Below are positions 42,622-51,254 of a stretch of DNA of 64,000 nucleotides, piece after piece. Numbering within the stretch: position 1 is the stretch's first letter; each line of letters opens with the position of its first letter. Below the pieces are notes generated by a model. That model was not told the origin of the DNA, made no database searches, and saw only the letters and a program-made list of their open reading frames with translations. Position numbers and translations under genes: made by a program. Source of the DNA: Streptomyces gelaticus (GTDB taxonomy: Bacteria; Actinomycetota; Actinomycetes; Streptomycetales; Streptomycetaceae); contig NZ_BMTF01000020.1 of the NCBI RefSeq assembly GCF_014649535.1, positions 87,354 through 151,353 of the forward strand, in the 5' to 3' direction.

Positions 42622-42827
42622 CTGCCACTCCTCCGTGTCGGTCGCTGCGATCTTCCCCGCCACATTTTCGCCGGTGGCCCGCGCGGCCTCGCGACTGCCC
42701 CGCCCGGACGGGCCGAATCCCGCTGGCGGATCCGAGGGGCTCCGGCATAGGTTTCGTCCACGATCACGAGCAGTCCGCCCCGGACCGTGCGAAGCGGCGG
42801 GTTTCCGGCCGTACCAGGAGAGACGAG

Positions 42828-43307
42828 ATGGCACCGAAGTCCGCACCGGACGGCCGGATACTGCTGCGCGGCGCCACCGCCGAGGACGCCGGGCCGCTGA
42901 CCCGGCTCTTCCTCGCCTCGCGCGCAGAGTCCATGCCGTACCTGCCGAAGGTGCACAGCGACGAGGAGACACTGGCCTGGATGACCCATGTGGTCCTGCC
43001 CGGAACGACGGTACGGATCGCCGAGACCGGCACCGGGGAACTGCTGGGCTTCGCCTCCCTGGACGGAACCGAGCTGGAACACCTCTATCTGCGCCCCGAT
43101 GTACGGCGTCGGGGCATCGGCACCCTGCTCCTGGCCGACGTGCGTGAACGCGCGGCCGAGGAACTCACGCTGTACGTCTTCCAGCGCAACACGGACGCCC
43201 GGGCCTTCTACGAGCGGCACGGCTTCACCGCGGTCGGGTTCGACGACGGCAGCCGCAACGAGGAGAAGGAACCGGACGTCAGATACCGGTGGACGGCGAA
43301 CGGCTGA
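42828..43307 (+). CDS. GNAT family N-acetyltransferase
   Basis: This 159-residue protein shows the GNAT core: LYLRPDVRRRGIGTLLLADVRERA (acetyl-CoA pyrophosphate loop RRRGIG) followed by LYVFQRNTDARAFYERHGF. It would acetylate a small molecule or protein amine. The ATG at 42828 has CAGGAGAG upstream. It is divergent from pgm and followed closely by the cupin gene. Confidence 0.85.
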   Translation: MAPKSAPDGRILLRGATAEDAGPLTRLFLASRAESMPYLPKVHSDEETLAWMTHVVLPGTTVRIAETGTGELLGFASLDGTELEHLYLRPDVRRRGIGTLLLADVRERAAEELTLYVFQRNTDARAFYERHGFTAVGFDDGSRNEEKEPDVRYRWTANG

Positions 43308-43417
43308 CCCGGTCCGCCGGGTACCGCTTCCGCGGGCGGCGCGGGCCCCGCATGCTCCCGCGGGACACCGCGGCCGTCAGGATCGCGGACGGGCGGGCAC
43401 TGCGGCACAGTGGGCAC

Positions 43418-43735
43418 ATGGACGATCTGAATGCCCTCGCCGACGAGCACCTGGCCGCGGCCCGGGCCTCCGCACACGGCCGCAGCGCCCACCGCCTGCT
43501 GCACGAGGAACCCCTGAGGCAGACCGTCATCGCGCTGACCTCGGGTTCCGCCCTCGACGAGCACAACGCCCCCGCCGCGGCCTCCCTCCAGGTGCTCCGC
43601 GGCAGGGTCCGGCTCACGGCGGCCTCGGGCGATGTGGAGCTCAGCGCCGGAGCGCTCCAGCCCATCCCGCAGGAGCGGCACGGGCTGCTGGCGCTGGAGG
43701 ACGCCGTGGTGCTGCTGACCGCCGTCAACGACTGA
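43418..43735 (+). CDS. small cupin-domain protein
   Basis: This protein of about 105 residues has a single cupin-like beta-barrel: SALDEHNAPAAASLQVLRGRVRL corresponds to the first cupin box and QPIPQERHGLLALEDAVVLLT to the second. The usual first-box histidines are reduced to one (DEHN). Two upstream in-frame starts exist (43289 and 43352); the ATG at 43418 begins the conserved part but has only a weak ribosome site. The 3' end overlaps the convergent MFS gene by 11 bases. The ligand is unknown. Confidence 0.72.
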   Translation: MDDLNALADEHLAAARASAHGRSAHRLLHEEPLRQTVIALTSGSALDEHNAPAAASLQVLRGRVRLTAASGDVELSAGALQPIPQERHGLLALEDAVVLLTAVND

Positions 43736-44990
43736 CGGCGGCGGCCCCGGGGCGTGCGGTGGAGACCGTCCGGATGCGCTCCAGGACCCACAGCACCAGG
43801 CTGCCCGCGGCGAGCGCACCGCCCAGGAGGCAGATGCCGCTCCAGCCCGCCCGGGACCAGACCACCGAAGCGAGCGCGGCTCCGGTCGCCCCGCCCAGGA
43901 AGAAGAGCGTCATGAACACGGAGTTGATCCGGTTGCGGGCCTCCGGGCGGAGCGCGTAGATCACGTTCTGACTGCTGTTGAGTCCCGCCTGCTGGGCGAT
44001 GTTCAGCAGGATCACGCCGACCGTCAGCCACAGCAGCGACGACTCACCGGCCAGCAGCGGCAGCCAGGCGAGCGTGAGGAGCGCGGCCGCCGTTCCCGAC
44101 ACGGCCTGGACCCGGCCGCGGTCGCTCAGCCGGGCCGCGATGTTCATGCCCACCACACCGATGACGCCCACCAGGCCGAAGAGTCCGATGGCGGCCGCGT
44201 TCCAGTGGAAGGGCGGCCGGGTCAGCAGGAAGGTCAGCGCGGTCAACTGCACGCTGTACGAGGCCATGGAGAACGCGCCGATGGCCGCCCGCCGGCGCAG
44301 CACGGGCTCCTCCCGCAGCAGGACCAGTGTGGAGCGCAGCAGCCCGGTGTACGACATCGTGGCCGTGCCGTGCGGCCGGGGCAGGCGGGGGAGCCGGTTG
44401 TGCAGAAGTATCGCCATGACGGCCATGAGCAGCGCGTTCACCCAGTACACGGTCCGCCAGCCGCCGAGCTCGGACAGTGCGCCCGCGGCCAGCCGCCCGA
44501 ACAGCCCGCCGAGCAGCACACCGGACATGACGACGCCGACGATCCTGCCGCGCTCGGCCGGGGACGCGAGCGCCGCCGCGAACGGCACCACCACCTGGGC
44601 CCCGACGGAGGTCAGCGCGGTCAGCAGGGTGCCCGCGATCAGCAGCGGGCCGGTGGGCGCGGCGGCCGTGACCAGGAGGAAGAAGGCGGTGAGCGCGAAC
44701 AGGCCCACGGCGAGCCGCCGTCGGTCCATGACGTCCCCGAGCGGGACGAGCAGGATCAGCCCCAGCGCGTACCCGGCCTGGGCGGCGGTCACGATCAGCC
44801 CCGCCGTGGTGACACCGATGTGCAGATTCACCTCGATGATGTCGAGGAGCGGCTGCGCGAAGTAGTTCCCGGCGCAGGAGAGGGCGGCGGCGAGGGCCAT
44901 CAGCAGGACCAGCCCGCGCCCGAGCGCGGGCTGGTCGGGCATCGCGCGGGGCACGGCCCGGCTGCGGGTTTCATGAGTGGGGTGAGCCAT
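43725..44990 (-). CDS. MFS transporter (drug-efflux type)
   Basis: This 421-residue membrane protein has twelve predicted helices and the MFS A-motif region VPLGDVMDRRRLAV between helices 2 and 3. The N-terminal NYFAQPLLDIIEVNLHIG segment is common in the group of Streptomyces MFS exporters located beside LysR regulators. It probably exports a small toxic compound by proton antiport. The ATG at 44990 is preferred to one ten codons upstream because of position relative to the shared promoter. It is divergent from the LysR gene. Confidence 0.88.
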   Translation of the reverse strand: MAHPTHETRSRAVPRAMPDQPALGRGLVLLMALAAALSCAGNYFAQPLLDIIEVNLHIGVTTAGLIVTAAQAGYALGLILLVPLGDVMDRRRLAVGLFALTAFFLLVTAAAPTGPLLIAGTLLTALTSVGAQVVVPFAAALASPAERGRIVGVVMSGVLLGGLFGRLAAGALSELGGWRTVYWVNALLMAVMAILLHNRLPRLPRPHGTATMSYTGLLRSTLVLLREEPVLRRRAAIGAFSMASYSVQLTALTFLLTRPPFHWNAAAIGLFGLVGVIGVVGMNIAARLSDRGRVQAVSGTAAALLTLAWLPLLAGESSLLWLTVGVILLNIAQQAGLNSSQNVIYALRPEARNRINSVFMTLFFLGGATGAALASVVWSRAGWSGICLLGGALAAGSLVLWVLERIRTVSTARPGAAAVSR

Positions 44991-45049
44991 GCGTCTCAGC
45001 GTCCGGGATCGACCATCCATGAGTCCAACACATGTTTTTCATTCCATCG

Positions 45050-45064
45050 ATCGTGGTTCACGAT
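45050..45064. promoter_or_regulatory. LysR-type palindrome in the MFS/LysR intergenic region
   Basis: ATCGTGGTTCACGAT is a 6-bp inverted repeat with a three-base centre and fits the T-N11-A rule. It is nested in a wider repeat, TCCATCG and CGATGGA (45043-45067). It lies six bases before the LysR start, so binding there would repress LysR and could activate the divergent MFS gene. Confidence 0.6.
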
Positions 45065-45070
45065 GGATGA

Positions 45071-46012
45071 ATGGAACTTCAGCAGATGCGGTACGTCGTC
45101 GCGGTGGCGGAGCTGGGCAGCTTCACGCGCGCCGCGAAGCGGTGCCTGGTCGTGCAGTCGGCCCTGAGCCATCAGATCGCCCGGCTGGAGAAGGAGCTGG
45201 GAGCCCGGCTCTTCGACCGCACCAGCCGTCAGGTGCGGCTCACCGCGGCGGGCGAGGTGTTCCTGCCGGAGGCCCGGCAGGCGCTGGACGCGGCGGAGCG
45301 GGCCCGTGCCGAGGTCGCCGCGACGGCGGGGGAGGTCCGCGGGCGCCTTGCGGTGGGAGCCATTCCGACCATTGCCGCGGTCGACATCCCGGCAGCGCTG
45401 CGGGCGTTCCACCTGCGCTACCCGAAGGTGCACATCGTGCTGCGGGACGGGGCGAGCAAGGACCTGGTCCAGGAGGTACGGGAGGGGACGCTCGACGTGG
45501 CGTTCCTGGGGGTGCTGCCCAGCTACCGGCCGAAGGGCGTGGGCGATCACGAGCTCGGCACGGGTGAGCTGGTCGCCGTCGTGGCACCCACCCACCCCCT
45601 GGCCGGGCAGGCGGAGGTGGGTCTCGACCGGCTGGCGCGGGAGATGTTCGTCGACTACCCCGACGGCACCGCGGCCCGGGCGCAGTCGGAGGAGGCGTTC
45701 GCGGCGATGGGCCTCACCCGCGAGGTGGCCTTCGAGGTCAGCGGCACCGACTTCATCGTCCGGCTGGTACGCAGCGGGCTCGGCATCGCCATGCTGCCGG
45801 CCGCCTTCGCGGCGGAACTGACCGGGGTGCATGTGCTTCCCGTCCGCGATGCTCCCGCCCGTACGGAGCGCCTGGTCTGGAGCCGCTTCCGGCCGGCCCC
45901 GGCGGCCGCGGCGTTCCTGACGGGACTCGGCGTCGAGCCCGGTGCCGGGGGGCCTCCGGACGCGGGAGCCGGTGAACCAGGGCCGAAAGGGCGGCGGTCG
46001 ACGCGAGGGTGA
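45071..46012 (+). CDS. LysR-family transcriptional regulator
   Basis: This 313-residue regulator has the LysR winged helix-turn-helix (about 1-60): MRYVVAVAELGSFTRAAKRC and SALSHQIARLEKELGARLFDR. The C-terminal substrate-binding-like domain follows (about 88-295). The last 25 residues are a Gly/Pro/Arg-rich tail. The gene is divergent from an MFS exporter across an 80-base gap with a LysR-type palindrome, the usual arrangement for effector-controlled efflux. Confidence 0.92.
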   Translation: MELQQMRYVVAVAELGSFTRAAKRCLVVQSALSHQIARLEKELGARLFDRTSRQVRLTAAGEVFLPEARQALDAAERARAEVAATAGEVRGRLAVGAIPTIAAVDIPAALRAFHLRYPKVHIVLRDGASKDLVQEVREGTLDVAFLGVLPSYRPKGVGDHELGTGELVAVVAPTHPLAGQAEVGLDRLAREMFVDYPDGTAARAQSEEAFAAMGLTREVAFEVSGTDFIVRLVRSGLGIAMLPAAFAAELTGVHVLPVRDAPARTERLVWSRFRPAPAAAAFLTGLGVEPGAGGPPDAGAGEPGPKGRRSTRG

Positions 46013-46203
46013 GAGCCCTTCTCGGCCCCGGCCACCACTGAGCGCGACATCGCCGGGCCGCCCCTGCGTGCCCGCCGCCCGCCCCGGCCCGCCGATCCGC
46101 CCACCGGACCGGCCGGGCGGGTGTCACCCGGGATTGCTGGGCAGGTACTGGTGTACGACCCCGGGGAGCGGGGTGCGGCGAACGGTGGCGAGAGGCGTGT
46201 GAC

Positions 46204-47085
46204 GTGAGCGAGCGGACCGTGTGGCAGTTCTCCGACGACCGCGGGCAGTTGTCGACCGCCGGGCGGCGCCCGGCGCGGGTGCTCGCCTATGTCCAGGCCG
46301 GGGCGACCCTGTGGGACCACGGGATACGCCCGAGCGCGATATTCGGCTCCGATCACGACGACCGGGCCGTGCCGGACGTGGCGAAGACCGGTTCGCTTCC
46401 GTTGGCCGGGGTCGGCTATCCCGGTGCGGGCAGCACGCTGGACGTGGAGACCCTGCTGAGCTGTGAGCCGGACCTCGTCGTGGCGGTCAGCTACGGAGGC
46501 GGCCATGTCTACGGGCTTGCCGCGGAGACCGCCAAGCATCTGGAGGAGCACGTCCCGGTCGTGGTCGTCGATGTGGGGCAGGCGCGCACCCTCGCCGAGA
46601 TCGGTGAGCGGTTCACCCTGCTCGCCCGCTCGCTCGGCGCCGAGGAGCCCGGGGCGGCGGCACAGGACCTGGACGCCGCGCGGCAGCGGCTGCGGGCGCT
46701 CGTGGCCGGTGCGGACGGACACCGGGTCCTCGCCCTCTCCCCGGCCGGGCAGGAGCAGGCGCACCTCGCCCGCCCCCGGATGTGGCCCGAGCTGCGGGTG
46801 CTGGCCGAGCTCGGTGTCGGCATCGTGGAGCCGGCCGAGGGGCCCGGTCTGAACTGGTCCACGGTCGGTTGGGCGGAGGCGGCGGCCCTGCGCCCCGCGG
46901 TGGTCCTCGCCGACGTCCGCGCCAATGCCACGCCGCTGGACGAGCTGCGGGCGCACCCGGACTGGTCGGCGATCGAGGGGGCCGCCCGCGTGGTGCCGTG
47001 GAACCCGGAGCCGGTGTGCAGTCCCCAGGCCCACGCGCGCTTCCTGACACTCGTGGCCGACGCCCTGGAGGAGGCCGGGCGCTGA
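46204..47085 (+). CDS. BtuF/FecB-type binding-protein homologue lacking a signal peptide
   Basis: This 293-residue protein matches the periplasmic-binding PF01497 fold used for cobalamin and siderophore capture: RVLAYVQAGATLWDHGIRPSAIFG, VDVGQARTLAEIGERFTLLARSLG and MWPELRVLAELGVGIVEP. Unlike transport receptors it has no signal peptide or lipobox; the GTG start is followed directly by ERTVWQFSDDRGQL. It is therefore predicted to be cytoplasmic. No ABC permease or ATPase lies nearby. A soluble corrinoid- or siderophore-binding role is possible but unproven. Confidence 0.75.
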   Translation: MSERTVWQFSDDRGQLSTAGRRPARVLAYVQAGATLWDHGIRPSAIFGSDHDDRAVPDVAKTGSLPLAGVGYPGAGSTLDVETLLSCEPDLVVAVSYGGGHVYGLAAETAKHLEEHVPVVVVDVGQARTLAEIGERFTLLARSLGAEEPGAAAQDLDAARQRLRALVAGADGHRVLALSPAGQEQAHLARPRMWPELRVLAELGVGIVEPAEGPGLNWSTVGWAEAAALRPAVVLADVRANATPLDELRAHPDWSAIEGAARVVPWNPEPVCSPQAHARFLTLVADALEEAGR

Positions 47086-47508
47086 GTACGGAGCGTCATC
47101 GACGTGGAGATCTCCGCCGAGAGACACACCTTCTTCACGGGGAAGCCGCGCGTCGGAGACTCTGAAGGACAGGCCGCCGGGTTCGAGCGCAGGCACGGGG
47201 GCGGGGACACCTCCTGACCTGTTTCGCGGACCCGAGTCCCCCGCGCCGTCCGAAGGGGCGGGGGACTCGGGCCGTCGTACCGGTACCGCTGCGCGCCACC
47301 ACCGGCACGGCCCACAGCTGCGCCCTCGTCCTCGACCCGGACCCGCGGACGGCTAGGTTTTTCTGCAGCGACGGGGGCCGACGGCCGAACCCGCCCAGGC
47401 ACCCCTGCTGATCCGCCACGCACGCGGCAGGACCGGGGCCAACGTGTCCGGAGGCCGCGCCGCCTGCCGGGACACGTTCGTCACCGCACTGGAGGAGAAC
47501 CCAGTTCC
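47086..47508. other. 423-base gene-free stretch with a strong terminator
   Basis: No convincing gene. A short frame continues in phase after the stop of the binding-protein gene (GTG at 47104, 37 codons) but resembles nothing known. The terminator at 47231-47271 divides the region; the part beyond it should hold the PfkB promoter. Confidence 0.5.
47231..47271 (+). terminator. strong hairpin terminator
   Basis: A 17-bp stem with one mismatch (47231-47247 pairs with 47255-47271, core GAGTCCCCCGC / GCGGGGGACTC) and a seven-base loop. Confidence 0.8.
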
Positions 47509-48441
47509 ATGCTCGAAAGACTCGACCTGCTCGTCATCGGTGAGTGCGTCGCCGACATCGTCCGGCTGCCGGGTGCGGCCGACCAGGTCCACCCCGGCGG
47601 CAGCCCGGCCAACGTCGCGTACGGCCTGGCCCGGCTCGGGCACGGCGCCACCCTGCTCACCCAGCTCGGCCCCGACGACAACGGGCGGCTGATCAGGGAC
47701 CATCTCGCCGGTGCCGGGGTCGAGGTCCGCACGGACGACGTCACGGCCCCCACTCCGTCCGCCGTCGTCACCCTGGACCGGGCGGGCCGGGCCGCGTACA
47801 CCTTCGAGATCACCTGGACGCTCGGCCCGGTCTCCCTGGACCGGCCGCCGCAGCACGTGCACACCGGTTCCGTGGCGGCGGTGATGGAACCGGGGGCGGC
47901 CACCGTCCTCGGCGCCGTCGAGTCGCTGCGTACGTCGGCGACCGTCAGCTACGACCCCAATGTGCGGCCCGAGCTGATGGGGGACCACGGGTCCGCCGTC
48001 CGCAGGGTCGAGCGGTGCGTCGCGCTCAGCGATGTGGTCAAGGCCAGCGACGAGGACCTGGAATGGCTGTACCCGGGCCGGCAGCCGGAACGGGTCGCCG
48101 AGCAGTGGCTGGCCACCGGTCCGGCCGTGGTCCTCGTCACCCGGGGCGGCGAAGGCGCGCTGGCCGTACTGCCCGGCGGGCGGGTGACCGTCGACGCGCT
48201 GCCCACCGAGGTCGTCGACACGGTGGGGGCGGGTGACGCCTTCATGTCGGGCACCTTGCACGCCCTTGCCGCGCACGGGCTGCTCGGTGCGGAGGGCCGG
48301 GAGCGGCTGCGCTCCCTGGACCGGGCCCGGACGGCCGATGTCCTGCGTCATGCGGCGGCCTCCGCGGCGGTGACCGTCGCCCGGGCCGGTGCCAACCCGC
48401 CGGACGGGCCGGAGCTGGCGGCGGCCTTCGCGCGGAGCTGA
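47509..48441 (+). CDS. PfkB-family carbohydrate kinase (fructokinase-like)
   Basis: This 310-residue ribokinase-fold enzyme has the N-terminal PfkB signature GGSPANVAYGLARLG (about 29-43) and the C-terminal signature VDTVGAGDAFMSG (about 234-246) with the catalytic aspartate. It phosphorylates a sugar, most likely fructose, with ATP. The ATG is preceded by GGAGGAG. No other sugar genes adjoin it, so the substrate is not fixed by context. Confidence 0.9.
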   Translation: MLERLDLLVIGECVADIVRLPGAADQVHPGGSPANVAYGLARLGHGATLLTQLGPDDNGRLIRDHLAGAGVEVRTDDVTAPTPSAVVTLDRAGRAAYTFEITWTLGPVSLDRPPQHVHTGSVAAVMEPGAATVLGAVESLRTSATVSYDPNVRPELMGDHGSAVRRVERCVALSDVVKASDEDLEWLYPGRQPERVAEQWLATGPAVVLVTRGGEGALAVLPGGRVTVDALPTEVVDTVGAGDAFMSGTLHALAAHGLLGAEGRERLRSLDRARTADVLRHAAASAAVTVARAGANPPDGPELAAAFARS

Positions 48442-48465
48442 ACACGTCCCGGTGTCAGGAGGGTG

Positions 48466-48493
48466 CGCCCGGGAGCCCCTCCTCACCCGGGCG
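48466..48493. terminator. hairpin between the convergent kinase and membrane-protein genes
   Basis: A perfect 8-bp stem (CGCCCGGG / CCCGGGCG) with a 12-base loop; the right arm overlaps the last codons of the minus-strand gene. Confidence 0.55.
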
Positions 48494-49766
48494 TCACCAG
48501 ATGCGGGCTGCTGTCGTCGTCCAGGAATTCGACGACGGCGAGGACGAACAGCGCGCACAACGCGATCCACACCGTGACCATCCCCGTCGGCCGGTCCCAC
48601 ACCACCAGGACGGCGGCGGCCACCGTGACCACCGCCCAGTTCAGCGGGCGCCTGGCGCGGTGCACCCACCGGCCGACCGGGCCGCCGGTGAACCCGGCCG
48701 CCTGGCGCACGGCACCGATGCCGGCGCTCCACATAGCCATGACACGCCCGGCGGCGCGGCCCTCACCGGTGAGCCACGCGGCGAGGGCCACCACGATGCC
48801 GAGCGTGACGACCAGCCGGACCATGGCACGCATCCGGTCGACCAGGGCGTCGAAGACCGAACCGGCCGCCGGCTGCGACACCCCGGACGGCAGGCTGTCG
48901 AGATAGAAACCGCGGCCCACCCACAGGGCCAGGCCGAGCACCGCCGCACCGGCCGCGACCGCGAGCGCCGTCATGATCAGGGCGCGGCGGCGGCACACCG
49001 CGAGAAGCACCCCGCCCGCTGCCAGCACCAGAGTGACCAGCGGCAGCCAGAATCCGATGATCTGGAGGGCCCGGAACCACTTCTTGGCCTTGCCCACCGC
49101 GTCGGAGGTCAGCACCGTGAAGTCCGTGTGGATCTCGGGGATCTTCGCCGCGACACCCAGCCCCCGGTCGACGAGGCGCTGCTTCACCCGGTCGATGACC
49201 GGTGCGAGGTCGATGGTGACGGTGTCGCCCGTGAGCTTCACCGCCCCGCCGCCGCTCCCGGACAGCGCCTTCAGAGTGGCGGACTGGGCGGCCCGGTTGA
49301 GGTCGGTCCAGACCGTCGCGAAGGCGTCGCTCGCCACGAACTTCTCCACCGTGCCGTGCACGAAGTTCGAAATGCCGGTGGTGATGGGGCCGTTCAGCGT
49401 CACCAGTGCCTTGTCGAGAACCGGCCGGTCGGCGGGGGAGACGTCGGACAGCAGGGTCTTCACGTCCAGGTGCTGCATGACGGCACCGGTGACCCGGTCG
49501 GCCACCGCGGACTGCACATCGGGGTCGGAGGCGAGCGGCGCCATCATCGCCACGTAGTTGTCGGTGTTGCCGATCTGGTTCTTCGCCCAGGTGGACACGA
49601 TGCTCAGCGGAGTGAGGACGGCTGCGACGAGGACGAGCAGCACGGCCAGGAACGAACGGGCCCGCGGCCGGTGCCGCGCCGGGGCACGGGCCTCCAGCAC
49701 GGCCACCCTGGCGCGGAGAGCCTCCAGGTCGGCACTCTCCTTCGGCTGATCGCGTTCCGGTTCCAT
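48483..49766 (-). CDS. conserved membrane protein of unknown function
   Basis: This 427-residue protein begins with a short coiled coil (LEALRARVAVLEARAPA). One transmembrane helix (about 38-58) follows, then an extracytoplasmic domain of about 170 residues (NTDNYVAMMAPLASDPDVQSAVADRV), two helices (about 235-285) and two or three more toward the C-terminus. It resembles a family of actinobacterial integral membrane proteins without assigned function. The ATG at 49766 has GGGGGG upstream. It stands alone between a kinase and the ketosynthase cluster. Confidence 0.8.
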   Translation of the reverse strand: MEPERDQPKESADLEALRARVAVLEARAPARHRPRARSFLAVLLVLVAAVLTPLSIVSTWAKNQIGNTDNYVAMMAPLASDPDVQSAVADRVTGAVMQHLDVKTLLSDVSPADRPVLDKALVTLNGPITTGISNFVHGTVEKFVASDAFATVWTDLNRAAQSATLKALSGSGGGAVKLTGDTVTIDLAPVIDRVKQRLVDRGLGVAAKIPEIHTDFTVLTSDAVGKAKKWFRALQIIGFWLPLVTLVLAAGGVLLAVCRRRALIMTALAVAAGAAVLGLALWVGRGFYLDSLPSGVSQPAAGSVFDALVDRMRAMVRLVVTLGIVVALAAWLTGEGRAAGRVMAMWSAGIGAVRQAAGFTGGPVGRWVHRARRPLNWAVVTVAAAVLVVWDRPTGMVTVWIALCALFVLAVVEFLDDDSSPHLVTPG

Positions 49767-49888
49767 CCCCCCAGGGAACGGTCTGCCGCCGCCGACAGCG
49801 CGGCGGACTGGTGCGGACGGGTGAACACATCACCGTGGTGTGCGGAACCGTTCGATCCGCCGGAGGTGCTGATGCCCCGTTCGGCTCA

Positions 49889-49916
49889 TTGACCGCATCC
49901 TCCCCGGGGCTACTGC
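49889..49916 (+). promoter_or_regulatory. candidate promoter for the ketosynthase cluster
   Basis: TTGACC (49889-49894) and TACTGC (49911-49916) are separated by 16 bases and lie 48 bases before the first ketosynthase start. The match to the vegetative consensus is moderate. Confidence 0.35.
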
Positions 49917-49963
49917 CGTTCGACAACCGGTAGGCGTGATCGATTACGGAGGAGGGGGCGGAG

Positions 49964-51241
49964 ATGGCGCGGCTCGACAGGGGCGTCGCGGTGACAGGAC
50001 TGGGGCTGGTGACTCCGGCGGGCGCGGACGAGCACACCTTCTGGGCGGGGCTGTGCGCCGGTGTGCCGACGGCCCGCCGGTGCGAGGAACTGGCGGGACT
50101 GCCGGTCGACTTCGGCTGTCCGGTGGACGGGATCGATCTGGACGGGGCGGTCGGCGGGCGTTCGGTGTGGCGGATGGCGCGGTTCGTGAAGATGGCACTG
50201 GTCGCCGCCCGCCAGGCGGTGGCGGACGCCGGTCTGTCACCGCAGCGTTGGGACGGCGACCGGGTCGCGGTGGTGCTCGGCGTCGGCGTGGGCGGGGTGT
50301 CCGTGCTCGTCGACAACGTACGCAGGCTCGACGACGGCGGAGCGGACGCGGTGTCACCGCTCCTGGTCCCCATGATGATGCCCAACGCGGCCGCCGGGGA
50401 GGTGGCCATCGCCCTGCGGGCGCACGGCCCCAGCCTGGCCCCGGCGACCGCCTGCGCGTCCGGGGCGACGGCCCTCGCCGTCGCCCGCGACCTGCTGCTG
50501 GACGACCGGTGCGATGTGGTGGTGGCGGGTGGTGCGGAGGCCGTACTGACCCCGCTGGTGGTGAGCGCCTTCGCCGGAATGGGCGCGCTCTCGCTGCGCG
50601 CCGGCGATCCCGCGGGGGCGTCGCGGCCGTTCGCCGCGGACCGGGACGGGTTCGTGATCGGCGAGGGCGCCGCCGTGCTCGTACTGGAGCGGACGGCCGA
50701 CGCGCTCGCCCGGGGCGGACGGCCGCGGGCCCTGCTGACCGGTGCGGGTTCCGCCACCGATGCCCACCACCCCACCGCCCCGGACCCGGACGGCGGCGGC
50801 GCACGCAAGGCCGTCGAGGCCGCGCTGTGCGAGGCGGGCTGGGCGGCCCACGAGGTCGACCACATCAACGCGCACGGCACGTCGACCCGGCTGAACGACG
50901 CGATGGAGACCTCGTTGATCTCCGGGCTCTTCCCCCACCGGCCTTCGGTGACGGCCCCGAAGGGGGTCATCGGCCACACCCTCGCGGCGTCCGGGGCGAT
51001 CGAGGCGGCCGCCACCGTACTGACCCTGGAGCACGGCCTCGTCCCGCCGATCGCCAACCTGGATTCGCTGCCGGACGGGTTCGACCTCGACTGCGTGGTC
51101 AAGGAGCCCCGGATCCAGCACGTCGAGCGGGCACTGAGCCACTCCTTCGGCTTCGGCGGGCACAACGTCGTGCTCGCCTTCGCGCGCGTCGAAGCGGACG
51201 GACCACGACCCGCCGACCCGGGTGTCCTCGCCGTTGCTTGA
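49964..51241 (+). CDS. beta-ketoacyl-ACP synthase (FabF-like), first copy
   Basis: This 425-residue condensing enzyme has the complete KAS II-type triad: C164 (ATACASGATAL), H304 (NAHGTSTRLND) and H338 (KGVIGHTLAASG). The C-terminal SHSFGFGGHN loop is also complete. It would extend an acyl-ACP with malonyl-ACP. The N-terminal VDGIDLDGAVGGRSVWRMARFVK segment is shared with the second ketosynthase but is not typical of housekeeping FabF. The ATG has GGAGGAGGGGGCGG upstream. The acyl-CoA oxidase gene follows after 13 bases. Because the active site is intact it is not a chain-length factor. Confidence 0.92.
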   Translation: MARLDRGVAVTGLGLVTPAGADEHTFWAGLCAGVPTARRCEELAGLPVDFGCPVDGIDLDGAVGGRSVWRMARFVKMALVAARQAVADAGLSPQRWDGDRVAVVLGVGVGGVSVLVDNVRRLDDGGADAVSPLLVPMMMPNAAAGEVAIALRAHGPSLAPATACASGATALAVARDLLLDDRCDVVVAGGAEAVLTPLVVSAFAGMGALSLRAGDPAGASRPFAADRDGFVIGEGAAVLVLERTADALARGGRPRALLTGAGSATDAHHPTAPDPDGGGARKAVEAALCEAGWAAHEVDHINAHGTSTRLNDAMETSLISGLFPHRPSVTAPKGVIGHTLAASGAIEAAATVLTLEHGLVPPIANLDSLPDGFDLDCVVKEPRIQHVERALSHSFGFGGHNVVLAFARVEADGPRPADPGVLAVA

Positions 51242-51254
51242 TCGTTATATTTTC

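Noticed and set aside
38443..42750. Very long plus-strand open frame (about 1,400 codons) across several genes
   Set aside because: It is antisense or out of frame to TetR, the PHP hydrolase and pgm. Its translation is rich in Arg, Pro and Gly with no domain, which is expected from third-position G/C bias.
48763..51165. 800-codon minus-strand frame opposite the first ketosynthase gene
   Set aside because: It lies antisense to a clear ketosynthase gene, has low-complexity composition and no family motif.
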